From the NCBI GenBank assembly GCA_029062005.1, contig JAIDQZ010000113.1:1-35792 (forward strand): a stretch of DNA of 35,792 bases, written 5' to 3'. Both the position numbers and the translations under genes were made by a program. This document shows positions 7,974 to 16,599 of this stretch, piece after piece (positions within the stretch are counted from its first letter, which is position 1; each line of letters starts with the position of its first letter). This DNA comes from Muribaculaceae bacterium. GTDB taxonomy: Bacteria; Bacteroidota; Bacteroidia; Bacteroidales; Muribaculaceae. The notes under the pieces were generated by a model, which had not been told where the DNA came from, made no database searches, and worked only from the letters and a program-made list of their open reading frames with translations.

Positions 7974-10001
7974 ATGAGAAAGACCATGACTGTACTATCC
8001 GCCGCCATTTTGTTGACTGGAATAGGAGTCCAGTCCACTTCGGCATTCGGAAGAAGCAAATACGACATGCAGTTTGCCGATTATCCTGTATACAATGGCA
8101 ATGACCTCGAATTAAAAGTGGGCAATGACAGCACCCATTTCAGGCTATGGAGTCCGAAAGCACAGGAAGTTATTCTGCATCTATACGAATCGGGACGCAA
8201 CGGATCGCCATTCAAAAGCATCCCTATGTCCTTTCATCCCGACAACGGAACATGGACAGCGGACGAGGAAGGGAAACTATATGGAAAGTTCTATACATTC
8301 CAGGTGAAGCATGACGGCAAATGGCTTGCGGAGACACCGGGCGTATGGGCAAAAGCTGTAGGTGCCAACGGAAAACGTGCTGCCATCATAGATTTCGCAA
8401 ATACGGATCCTGAGGGTTGGACCGATGACAAAGGACCTGAGGTGGACCATTTCACTGATGTCATAATATATGAGATGCACCACAGAGACTTCTCCATGTC
8501 TCCCACTTCGGGAATCGCCAACAAAGGCAAATTCCTGGCACTTACAGAAAAAGGCACCTCTTCGCCCGACGGTGAGAAAACCGGTATCGACCATCTGAAG
8601 GAACTTGGCATCACCCACGTACATATACTGCCGAGTTATGACTACAATTCTGTCGACGAGACCAACCTTCAGGATAACACATACAACTGGGGATATGACC
8701 CGCAGAACTATAATGCGCCGGAAGGAAGCTATTCCACTAATCCATCTGATCCTGCGGTAAGGATACGCGAAATGAAAGAGATGGTGAAAGCTCTGCATGA
8801 TGCCGGAATCGGAGTGATCATGGATGTGGTCTACAATCATACGGCAGAGAATGACGGATCAAACTTTGAATTGACTGCTCCCGGATATTATCACCGGCAT
8901 TGGGACGACGGTAGTTACTCAGATGCGTCAGGATGCGGCAACGAGACGGCATCCGACCTTCAGCAGATGAGAGATTACATCATCAATTCCGTGAAATACT
9001 GGGCAGACGAATATCATATCGACGGATTCCGCTTCGACCTCATGGCTATCCATGACATCGAGACTATGAATCAGGTGGCTGCAGAACTGAAGAAAATAAA
9101 TCCTTCGATATTCGTATATGGCGAAGGATGGACAGCAGGAGACTCACCGCTTCCAGCCGACCAAAGGGCTCTGAAGGAAAATGTAGCACGAATGACAGAC
9201 ATAGCGGTCTTTTCCGATGATCTCCGTGACGCGGTAAAGGGACACTATTCAAATGCTGAAGACAGGGGATTCGCGACAGGAAAACCCGGAAATGAAGAAA
9301 CCGTGAAAATCGGCATTGTCGCTGCCACTCCCCACCCTCAGGTAGACTATTCAAAAGGGAATAATTCAAAATTTGCCTATGCCTCATCGCCTGAGATGAT
9401 CGTCAACTATGTAAGCTGCCACGACGACCTGACCCTGACCGACAAACTACGCAAGTCAATGCCTGACGTTTCGGATAAAGAGCGAATGGCTGCTGCAAAA
9501 CTGGCGCAGACCATAGTGTTCACATCTCAGGGAACACCCTTCATGTTTGCCGGCGAGGAAATATTCCGCGATAAGAAAGGTGTGCACAATTCATATAAGA
9601 GCCCCGACTCCATCAATGCGATCGACTGGCATCTTAAAGCACTAAACAGAGACCAGATGGACTACTACAAGGGTCTTATTGCTCTGCGCAAGGCTCACCC
9701 CGCATTCAGGATGACAAACGCTGAAGACATTGCCCGACATCTGGTGTTTGATAAGATTGACTCTGAAAAAACGCCCAATCTCATCTCATATACTTTGAAG
9801 GATCATGCTAACGGAGATTCATGGAAAGAGATAAAGGTAATTTTCAACGGGAGTGACAAGGCGAAGGTTGTAAAACTTCCCAAGGGCACATGGACCGCAG
9901 TGGTGAAAGATGGATCGATAGATACCGAAGAAGGGCTCGGATCCTTCAGTGGAAACCTGACTGTGGAGCCGGTAAGCGCCACAATACTCTACAGGCAATG
10001 A
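7974..10001 (+). CDS. pulA: Secreted type I pullulanase (GH13)
   Basis: Cleaves alpha-1,6 branch links in pullulan, glycogen or starch fragments. The 675-residue protein has a signal peptide (cut near TSA-F, about residue 24) without a lipobox. A CBM48-like N-terminal domain (about 45-135) and the GH13 barrel follow. The YNWGYDP motif diagnostic of type I pullulanases is at 237-243. Catalytic residues are intact: nucleophile Asp355 (GFRFDLM), acid/base Glu384 (YGEGW) and Asp484 (VSCHDD). The DVVYNHT motif is region I of GH13. It has no SusC/SusD partner here, so it is not part of a visible starch-utilisation locus. A strong terminator follows. The sequence does not tell periplasmic from surface location. 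Confidence 0.93.
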   Translation: MRKTMTVLSAAILLTGIGVQSTSAFGRSKYDMQFADYPVYNGNDLELKVGNDSTHFRLWSPKAQEVILHLYESGRNGSPFKSIPMSFHPDNGTWTADEEGKLYGKFYTFQVKHDGKWLAETPGVWAKAVGANGKRAAIIDFANTDPEGWTDDKGPEVDHFTDVIIYEMHHRDFSMSPTSGIANKGKFLALTEKGTSSPDGEKTGIDHLKELGITHVHILPSYDYNSVDETNLQDNTYNWGYDPQNYNAPEGSYSTNPSDPAVRIREMKEMVKALHDAGIGVIMDVVYNHTAENDGSNFELTAPGYYHRHWDDGSYSDASGCGNETASDLQQMRDYIINSVKYWADEYHIDGFRFDLMAIHDIETMNQVAAELKKINPSIFVYGEGWTAGDSPLPADQRALKENVARMTDIAVFSDDLRDAVKGHYSNAEDRGFATGKPGNEETVKIGIVAATPHPQVDYSKGNNSKFAYASSPEMIVNYVSCHDDLTLTDKLRKSMPDVSDKERMAAAKLAQTIVFTSQGTPFMFAGEEIFRDKKGVHNSYKSPDSINAIDWHLKALNRDQMDYYKGLIALRKAHPAFRMTNAEDIARHLVFDKIDSEKTPNLISYTLKDHANGDSWKEIKVIFNGSDKAKVVKLPKGTWTAVVKDGSIDTEEGLGSFSGNLTVEPVSATILYRQ

Positions 10002-10030
10002 TTTAGCCCCCTCTCAAAAAAAATAAGAGC

Positions 10031-10070
10031 TAAGTGCGGATCACAGAAATAGAGATCCGCACTTAATTTT
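10031..10070 (+). terminator. Rho-independent terminator after pullulanase
   Basis: TAAGTGCGGATC (10031-10042) pairs over 12 bp with GATCCGCACTTA (10054-10065), followed by ATTTT. It lies about 30 nt after the pullulanase stop and isolates the next operon. Confidence 0.9.
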
Positions 10071-10109
10071 ATACGGTAATACCTAATTTTAACAAAAATT
10101 GCCATTAAA

Positions 10110-10141
10110 ATTGCATAGGTGCCATTTTTTTTGTAAATTTG
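10110..10141 (+). promoter_or_regulatory. Promoter of the caspase operon
   Basis: TAAATTTG at 10134-10141 is a full -7 box; 20 nt upstream lies ATTG (10110-10113), one base from TTTG. Transcription would start near 10147, about 32 nt before the first gene. No other promoter of this type was found before any of the next four genes. Confidence 0.65.
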
Positions 10142-10178
10142 CGCGAAAGCAAATTCAAGACTTGTTGAATCATAAATT

Positions 10179-12263
10179 ATGAAAAAGATTTTCTTAATTC
10201 CAACTCTATTATGCGCTATGCTGAGCCCTGTTACAGCTTCAGCGCAAGATGAACAGGAAGAACCCGCTGTAAAACGGGACTACAGTTTCAAGTCAGCCCG
10301 ACCTCTGACACAGATAGAATCACTCTATTCCGCTATCATTGCAGCCACCCCAAAAGGCGTGCAGAACACATTGGGTCTTGAACTGATCGAAACCAAAGAC
10401 AGTATCAGAAGCATGGCGCTCAATCCCACAGGCATCAACGTGGCTCTTGTGGAAAAAGACAAAAAAGGAAATTTCTATCTTCAGGCATTCACTACCGACG
10501 GAGAACAGACCAGACTGATGTCGTTTGACTCCAAGCATCTTGGCATGCCATATGCCGCAGCCTTCTCACCGGATGCCCGCCAGCTTGTGGTCGCTACCGA
10601 AAACGGCACATATGTATTCGAGACCAAGAAATTCAGGCAGATCGGAGAACTTCCGGCGTTTACCTGCCATCCCGATATGCTTGTTTTTAGTCCCAACGCA
10701 TACTTTCTTGCTGCAGCAGGCGACGAGAAGGTGGAGGTGATGAACTTTGAGGAAAAGACGATGCGGCGCACGTTGAATCCGGAAGAGACCGTCACTGATG
10801 TGGTTTTCTCCAAGTCAAGCGATGAGATGGCTGTCCTCACAGCTGACGGCATGGTTGCGATCTACGACACGAGAACATTCAACATCAAGCTGATGATAGA
10901 AGATCTTGACAACGGCTACGCATGCGACTTCAACTTCGACGGAAAATACCTTGCTGTAGCGGCTGACGACGACAAAGTGACGGTAATCAACCTCCTCAAG
11001 CCGGAAGACCGCATCATCATGGAAACTCCCGAAGTATCAGTCAGCGATGTCCTCTTCATAGTGGATTCCAACGAAAATCCGGTGCTTGCAGCAGGAACGG
11101 ACAAGGGTATCCGCGCACGCAGGGTCCAGCTTGAGCCTTATTATGCAAAACTCGTCAGTGATGAGGTTGACATGAAGATGAGCGAGTGGTTGAAGAAAAT
11201 GCCTGACGAGACCATGGAGGAATACCGTCTGCGTGTCAATGACGAGACTCGTGCCAAGCAACGCCGCCTTTTTGAAGATGAGATATCCACAAGTCTTGCC
11301 GGCAACCTCACCGCAATGTCAACTGTCAGCTTAGGCTCATATGATGCCGACAACGAGGTGCTTGCCGTGAACTTCGACAACATGCCCACCATCTTCCTTC
11401 CGATGCCACGCGAAGACCTCAGCGAGATCAACTCAGCCAACGACCTTGAGATAAGCGACCAGCAGTATGGACTTCTTGGCGACGACTCTTTCGAACTTAT
11501 ATATGCAAAATTCACAAACAAGAAAACCGGTTCTGAATATATCTACGACAACGTGAACCGCAAGCCGATGGAGTTTATGAACAATGACAACATCGTATCC
11601 ATCGAACTCGTGCAGCAGCAGATGATGGAGGAGGTTAAGCTTGAAGAGCTCAAGGAGCAGGTGCTCAGCGAGGCTAAGAAAGATAATATCATTTCCGATC
11701 ATACCCAGATCGCGGTCAACTCTGAAGTGATTCCGGAATATGACGCTAACGGAAACAAGATCATGAACTATAACGTGAACTTCGCGTATCAGGTGGATCC
11801 GGAATTCTCGGCTCAGGAAGATTTTGCACCCGGCAAATACCGTGCAGAGCAGTCTGGCGCGGCATCTTCCATGCTCAACATTGTCAAGAATGCGTTTGAA
11901 GGTGATTTCGCCAACTATGTAAAGTCAGGGAAACGCCTAAATATCAAGATATCCGGCACTGCAGATTCAAGTCCTATCAGAAACACTATAGCTTATGATG
12001 GGGCATACGGAGACATCGAGAATGAGCCTATCTATCAGGACAACAAGATGAGTGCGATCTCCGTGACCCAGAAAGACGGTATCAAGAGCAACGAACAGCT
12101 TGCCTTCCTCAGAGCTTACGGAGTGAAGGAATACCTTGACAGCAATGTGGCAGGTCTTAAAGATATGGACACACGCTACACCTACAATATCGGAGTGAGC
12201 GAGGGTAAGGGTGCTGAATTCCGACGCATCACTGTTGAATTCACTTTCGTCGATGCCTTCTGA
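10179..12263 (+). CDS. Exported WD40-like propeller protein with OmpA-like C-terminus
   Basis: First gene of the five-gene caspase operon; function unknown. The 694-residue protein has a signal peptide cut after Ala22 (TASA-Q). Residues about 60-320 are repeated short beta-blades of WD40/YVTN type (for example AAAFSPDARQLVVATENG, FSPNAYFLAAAGDE, FNFDGKYLAVAADDDKVTVI), suggesting a six- or seven-bladed propeller. Residues about 331-456, starting near Trp337, form a module also found in the caspase protein encoded next. A charged helical stretch follows (about 475-510, ELVQQQMMEEVKLEEL). The C-terminal 100 residues resemble a diverged OmpA-like domain: KISGTADSSP, SNEQLAFLRAYGVKEYL and the final FRRITVEFTF. 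It may be a scaffold anchored at peptidoglycan. The domain calls are by eye. Confidence 0.75.
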   Translation: MKKIFLIPTLLCAMLSPVTASAQDEQEEPAVKRDYSFKSARPLTQIESLYSAIIAATPKGVQNTLGLELIETKDSIRSMALNPTGINVALVEKDKKGNFYLQAFTTDGEQTRLMSFDSKHLGMPYAAAFSPDARQLVVATENGTYVFETKKFRQIGELPAFTCHPDMLVFSPNAYFLAAAGDEKVEVMNFEEKTMRRTLNPEETVTDVVFSKSSDEMAVLTADGMVAIYDTRTFNIKLMIEDLDNGYACDFNFDGKYLAVAADDDKVTVINLLKPEDRIIMETPEVSVSDVLFIVDSNENPVLAAGTDKGIRARRVQLEPYYAKLVSDEVDMKMSEWLKKMPDETMEEYRLRVNDETRAKQRRLFEDEISTSLAGNLTAMSTVSLGSYDADNEVLAVNFDNMPTIFLPMPREDLSEINSANDLEISDQQYGLLGDDSFELIYAKFTNKKTGSEYIYDNVNRKPMEFMNNDNIVSIELVQQQMMEEVKLEELKEQVLSEAKKDNIISDHTQIAVNSEVIPEYDANGNKIMNYNVNFAYQVDPEFSAQEDFAPGKYRAEQSGAASSMLNIVKNAFEGDFANYVKSGKRLNIKISGTADSSPIRNTIAYDGAYGDIENEPIYQDNKMSAISVTQKDGIKSNEQLAFLRAYGVKEYLDSNVAGLKDMDTRYTYNIGVSEGKGAEFRRITVEFTFVDAF

Positions 12264-12271
12264 TGTCATCA

Positions 12272-12301
12272 TTCCCCGACGGCTTGAACCCCGGCGGGGA
12301 A
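12272..12301 (+). other. Stem-loop between operon genes 1 and 2
   Basis: TTCCCCG (12272-12278) pairs with CGGGGAA (12295-12301) around a 16-nt loop, 9 nt after the first stop codon. No T run follows, so it is more likely an mRNA-stability or partial attenuation element than a full terminator. Confidence 0.4.
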
Positions 12302-12357
12302 ACCAATTAATTAACCGTACAACTTTAACATCATCTTACAAACAATAATACTAAGAA

Positions 12358-14991
12358 ATGAAACAGCAATACAGGATAAAGTCGATTTGCTCATTGACTG
12401 CGGTCATTGCCGCAGGATTCATTTATGCCGCAAGCCAGTCTCCTGAACTTACGGAAGGTGCGTATGCATCCGGCGCCTCAGCCGGACAGTCAGATGCCGG
12501 AGAATTGACCGACTCCCTGTCTCCCGGACAGATTGCAGTGAATGCAATGACGGAAGAATACAAGGTGCTTAAGGAGCTCCAATATGAGGGAGAAGAGGAA
12601 TCATCGTTCTATCCCCGCACTTTGGAGATGTATCTCACAGCAAGCAAGGCCCTTGATCTTGCCGAGAATGAAGAGCAGAAAATGCAGGTGAAAAACGTGC
12701 TCATAGACATCAACGGCATTCTTCTGAAAGGTGCATTCTTCTATTCGAATGCAGGCGACCAGAAAGAGCTTGCCAATTTTGCGAGGGCTTATATAGACTC
12801 ACAGCGTCTTCCTATATTCTCGGATGGTGACTTTAAGAAAGACCCGAGGATCTACCCCACCCTCGTTTATGTGGCGGCATCCGATTCATACAACTCGGGC
12901 AACTATGATCTTGCAAAGGAATATTTCGACATTTACCTTTCGACCGGCGAGGAAAAGATGCGTCATCAGGTAAGTACATTCATGGGGCAGGCATGTATCA
13001 ACACCAAAGACTACCTGAAGGGTATCAACACACTCAGCAATGCTGCCGTGCTTTATCCCGACGACTATCAGCTCGTGGCTATGGGAATTCAATGCTGCAT
13101 CGACGGAGGATACGCCGACCGCATCCAGCCCCTGCTTGACCGCGCTCTGCTTATGAAGCCGGGCGATGAGCAGCTTCTCAACGTGCAGGCACAGGTGTAT
13201 GAGTCAACCCACGACTATAAAAAGGCGCTCGACATCTACAATCAGATAGCGGAACTGCATCCCAACAGCCTTGAGAACACACAGAGGATTGCAACCTGTT
13301 ATTACAATCTCGGTGCTGACTTCTACAATAAATCAATAATGGAGGAAGACGAGAAGACTGCCAAGAAAAACCGTCGTCAGAGCCGGGCATATTTTGAGTC
13401 GGCAGCGCAGCATCTTGAACAGATCATCGCAACTAAGCCCAACGACCGGCAGTATCTGAGAGCACTCGGCATCACATACGGATATCTTGACAATAAAGAG
13501 AAGTTTGATGAGATCAACGTGCGTCTTGGTGCTCTCGGAGAGAAACCCATGGCTATGGGTGAGGTTCCGGAGATCATGAATGGACCGCTTGGCGTGAGCG
13601 GAGGAAACCAGGGCACGACTTCTGCAATCACAGCACCATCATATCAGGAATTTGCCAGAAACTTTATCGAAGGGAAACTCGGCGACTGGGCAAAGCGTGG
13701 TGAATTCGAGAAAATCGAGGATTATCAGAAGCGTGTGACAGAGGGTGGTCTGCAGGCAGAATATCAGAAACTCAAGACTCAGGCAGAGAAGGAATATCTG
13801 GATAAGTACGCATTCTCATTCGTGCCGAGAGATCTTGAACTTCAACCTTACGATCCCAACAACGAGACTTACCTCATCACCACCCCTTACGGCGATGCTA
13901 CTATCAAGGTGCCTCTGAAAAACAAGGAGGCGGAGATGTTTAAGAGTGCATGGAGCAACAATAACGTTGAGATACGCGCTCCCAGATATATGATTGACAA
14001 TGACCGTCTCGCAATAGCTTCGGTCACTTTCAAGACAGCCAACGGCAAATCCTATTCATATGATTCAAGCAAGGCGGCATCCTACCAGATTCCTGATGTC
14101 AAGATCAACCTTGACAACTATCTGAAACAGACCTCGACCGCACAGGCTTCCGCTTCATCCGGCAAAGGTGGAAACACAAAGATTCTTGCCAAGACCTCTG
14201 ATGTGGACAAGGATATTCCTGAGACCAATAAGAAGAACAGCAATGCATTCGCTTTCATCGTAGCCAATGAGAACTATAAGAATGTGGCTAATGTAGCTTC
14301 CGCACTCCATGACGGTCAGACTTTCAGCGAATATTGCGAGAAGACACTCGGCATACCGAAATCTCAGATCGTATTTCTGACAGACGCGACTTCCGGCGAC
14401 TTCTGGAGCGAATTTGAAAACCTGAGGGGACGCATAGCCAACCGTACCGAAGACGTAGATGTGATTCTTTACTATTCAGGTCATGGACTGCCGGACGACA
14501 ACACCAAGGAGGCATTCCTTATGCCTATAGATGCCCAGCCTCAGCATACACGCACCATGATAAAGCTTCAGGAAGTGTATGACGGACTCGGGAAAATTCC
14601 AAACGCATCTGTCTATGCATTTATGGATGCCTGCTTCTCCGGATCGTCAAGAGAATCCGGACAGAAGGATACACCTGTTGTGGCTGCCCGTGGTGTCGCG
14701 CTCCGACATAAGGATGTAGATCCGGAAGGCAATGTCTTCATATTGTCGGCTGCGGATGCACAGCAGACAGCATTCCCTTATGAAGAAAAGGATCATGGAA
14801 TGTTCACATACTGGCTTCTGAAGAAACTTCAGGACTCCAAGGGGGGGGCCACATTGGATGAGATCTCGAAGTTCGTCACAGACAAGGTGTCGAGCACATC
14901 ACAGGAAATCAACAGGAGGGCTCAGACTCCTACTCATAAGGCAACTGGTAAACTTTCCGGAACATGGAAGACAAAGAGACTAAGACCCTAA
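12358..14991 (+). CDS. Exported TPR protein with C-terminal caspase (peptidase C14) domain
   Basis: Probable cysteine peptidase of the caspase/metacaspase clan, acting outside the cytoplasm. The 877-residue protein has a signal peptide (hydrophobic 9-25). TPR-like helices fill about 60-400 (for example SYNSGNYDLAKEYFDIYL and TNPNxRQYLRALG-type repeats). A module at about 436-570, starting near Trp444, is shared with the preceding protein. The caspase domain spans about 625-865. Both catalytic residues are intact: His709 in YYSGHG and Cys759 in MDACFSGSS. The tail carries a run of eight G at 14841-14848 (Lys828-Ala831), where slippage would replace the last part of the domain. The stop overlaps the next gene by 28 nt. 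Substrate specificity and target are unknown; clan membership is firm. Confidence 0.88.
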   Translation: MKQQYRIKSICSLTAVIAAGFIYAASQSPELTEGAYASGASAGQSDAGELTDSLSPGQIAVNAMTEEYKVLKELQYEGEEESSFYPRTLEMYLTASKALDLAENEEQKMQVKNVLIDINGILLKGAFFYSNAGDQKELANFARAYIDSQRLPIFSDGDFKKDPRIYPTLVYVAASDSYNSGNYDLAKEYFDIYLSTGEEKMRHQVSTFMGQACINTKDYLKGINTLSNAAVLYPDDYQLVAMGIQCCIDGGYADRIQPLLDRALLMKPGDEQLLNVQAQVYESTHDYKKALDIYNQIAELHPNSLENTQRIATCYYNLGADFYNKSIMEEDEKTAKKNRRQSRAYFESAAQHLEQIIATKPNDRQYLRALGITYGYLDNKEKFDEINVRLGALGEKPMAMGEVPEIMNGPLGVSGGNQGTTSAITAPSYQEFARNFIEGKLGDWAKRGEFEKIEDYQKRVTEGGLQAEYQKLKTQAEKEYLDKYAFSFVPRDLELQPYDPNNETYLITTPYGDATIKVPLKNKEAEMFKSAWSNNNVEIRAPRYMIDNDRLAIASVTFKTANGKSYSYDSSKAASYQIPDVKINLDNYLKQTSTAQASASSGKGGNTKILAKTSDVDKDIPETNKKNSNAFAFIVANENYKNVANVASALHDGQTFSEYCEKTLGIPKSQIVFLTDATSGDFWSEFENLRGRIANRTEDVDVILYYSGHGLPDDNTKEAFLMPIDAQPQHTRTMIKLQEVYDGLGKIPNASVYAFMDACFSGSSRESGQKDTPVVAARGVALRHKDVDPEGNVFILSAADAQQTAFPYEEKDHGMFTYWLLKKLQDSKGGATLDEISKFVTDKVSSTSQEINRRAQTPTHKATGKLSGTWKTKRLRP
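14841..14848 (+). repeat. G8 homopolymer inside the caspase gene
   Basis: Eight consecutive G lie in the codons for Lys828-Gly-Gly-Ala831. Gain of one G gives a stop at 14859; loss of one G gives an unrelated tail ending at 14983. Such tracts can be slippage-prone. Confidence 0.7.
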
Positions 14992-15893
14992 ACTGCAGCC
15001 TGCGGATTATAATAATAACCCTTTTCGCTCTGATATCCGGCGGACTGCAGTCAAAAGCAGCCGAAGATAAGGCTGTGTCCGGCACATACACATATTACGG
15101 ACACCCCGGCATGTCGATGGTGGAAGCTAAGGAAAAGGCGCTTGAAGGAGCTCAGAACGAAGCGCTACGCTCCGAGTTCGGCACGCTCGTGAGCCAGGAC
15201 ATAGTGCAGACCAACGAGATAGTCAACGACAAGGAAAAGATGGCGTTTCTCTCCAGCACCCAAAGCACTGTGCGTGGAGAATGGATAGCCACTACCGGAA
15301 CCCCGGCATATGATGAAAGATATGAGAATGGTGTCCCCGTCGTCACCTGCAGGGTATCGGGAAGAGGACGGAAATTATCCAACAAAGCACCTGAAATAGT
15401 GGTAAATGCTCTTTCCGCTCCCGACAAGAGGGCTGTAAGCTCAGAATTCAAGGATTCGCAAGACATATTCGTATATATCAAAAGTCCGGAAAGGGACGTG
15501 TTTGTGATGGTCTGCCTTGAAGATGAGGACGGAACTGTGTATAAGATGTTCCCGTTCGAATCCACACCGGCTCAGGCTACCCTGAAGAAAGGATATGACT
15601 ACATACTTTTCGATAAGGACCGTCCCGGCGGAAGCCTTGGTGAGATGCCGGGTGACGGACTTTATATAATGACTGACAAGCTCGCACTTAACAGGCTTTA
15701 CGTGGTATATTCACCGAACTATTTCAGGAAAGGGAGCTGGACTTACCTTGAGGAAGCCAATCTTGACACAATGACAACCAAGGATTTCAATAAGCTTATG
15801 ATAGAACTGCGCCGTGCAGACGAAGAGATGGGCATGAAAGTCATAAATCTGAGCGTTATGCCGAACGTGGATAAAAATTATGAGTATGACTGA
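14964..15893 (+). CDS. Exported DUF4384-type protein
   Basis: Third gene of the caspase operon. The 309-residue product has a basic N-terminus and hydrophobic segment (about 12-28, RIIIITLFALISGG) acting as signal or anchor. Residues about 35-110 contain the alanine-rich EAKEKALEGAQNEAL helix seen in LPP20/FlgT-N-like domains. Residues about 165-240 (FVYIKSPERDVFVMVCLEDE, then KMFPF and KKGYDYILFD) match DUF4384, a beta domain often encoded near caspase-fold peptidases and other envelope proteins. The ATG at 14964 lies inside the end of the caspase gene, so translation is probably coupled. Catalytic residues are not evident; a binding or regulatory role is inferred only from context. Confidence 0.7.
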   Translation: MEDKETKTLNCSLRIIIITLFALISGGLQSKAAEDKAVSGTYTYYGHPGMSMVEAKEKALEGAQNEALRSEFGTLVSQDIVQTNEIVNDKEKMAFLSSTQSTVRGEWIATTGTPAYDERYENGVPVVTCRVSGRGRKLSNKAPEIVVNALSAPDKRAVSSEFKDSQDIFVYIKSPERDVFVMVCLEDEDGTVYKMFPFESTPAQATLKKGYDYILFDKDRPGGSLGEMPGDGLYIMTDKLALNRLYVVYSPNYFRKGSWTYLEEANLDTMTTKDFNKLMIELRRADEEMGMKVINLSVMPNVDKNYEYD

Positions 15894-15950
15894 ATAAGGA
15901 ATTTGTAATTAAAATCTAATATTATTAATCACTAACTAATATCGACAGCA

Positions 15951-16571
15951 ATGAAAAAACTGATCATGATTCTTATGGCGCTATGCCTGATGGCTCCTGC
16001 TGCCATGGCGGACCTTACTAAAAAACAGGAGAAGATCTGCAACCAGAACGCAAAGAAACGTGCCAAGGATCTCTCAAAGCAGGGATATACCGTGATGGGC
16101 ACTCTTCCGCTTGAGGATGCACTCTATAAGCATTTCGCAAAAATGGAGATGGGGGCTACTGAGGAAATGGGTACCGGACACTCGAAATCGAAGAACAACG
16201 GACGCCAGATGTGTCTCACTGCCGCAATGTCTGAATATGCATCAAAAGCTGTATCTCAGCTCAAGGGCCGCAGTGTCACCGATGCTTACGGCAATGAGGT
16301 CGATACTGAGAACGATCCTGAATTCGCACGCTTCTATGCAGCTTACGAGCGCCTTACCCAGAAGGAAATCAAGGGAGAACTTGAGGAATCATTCACTTTA
16401 GTAAAGCAGAATGCCGATGGATCCTATGATTTTCTAATGTACATGCTTGTAGACGAGAACAAGGCTCTGTCACGCCGTCAGAAAGCACTGAAGGACGCAG
16501 CCGCAGAAACAAACCTTGCGCAGAATTATGCAAAGCAGGTTTCTGAATTCGTCAACGAGCCGCTGAAGTAA
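15951..16571 (+). CDS. Small exported protein of unknown function (caspase operon gene 4)
   Basis: A 206-residue protein with a clear signal peptide cut after Ala20 (AMA-D). The mature part is mostly helical and charged: an N-terminal KKRAKDLSKQGY helix, a central segment with SEYASKAVSQLKGR, and a helical AYERLTQKEIKGELEES stretch, then YDFLMYMLVDENKAL and a basic tail. The pattern (alanine-rich helix, then GR, then a strand with a polar acidic turn) faintly recalls LPP20-like lipoproteins, but no lipobox cysteine is present. I do not recognise a named family with certainty. It lies 57 nt after gene 3 and 28 nt before gene 5, with no promoter motif in either gap, so it belongs to the operon. 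Confidence 0.7.
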   Translation: MKKLIMILMALCLMAPAAMADLTKKQEKICNQNAKKRAKDLSKQGYTVMGTLPLEDALYKHFAKMEMGATEEMGTGHSKSKNNGRQMCLTAAMSEYASKAVSQLKGRSVTDAYGNEVDTENDPEFARFYAAYERLTQKEIKGELEESFTLVKQNADGSYDFLMYMLVDENKALSRRQKALKDAAAETNLAQNYAKQVSEFVNEPLK

Positions 16572-16599
16572 GACCTTGTCTCATAAAATCGATTGTAAC

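Noticed and set aside
14841-14848. G8 tract as a programmed frameshift fusing the caspase to the next protein
   Set aside because: The frame of the next gene meets a stop at 14859, directly after the tract, so no fusion could be made.
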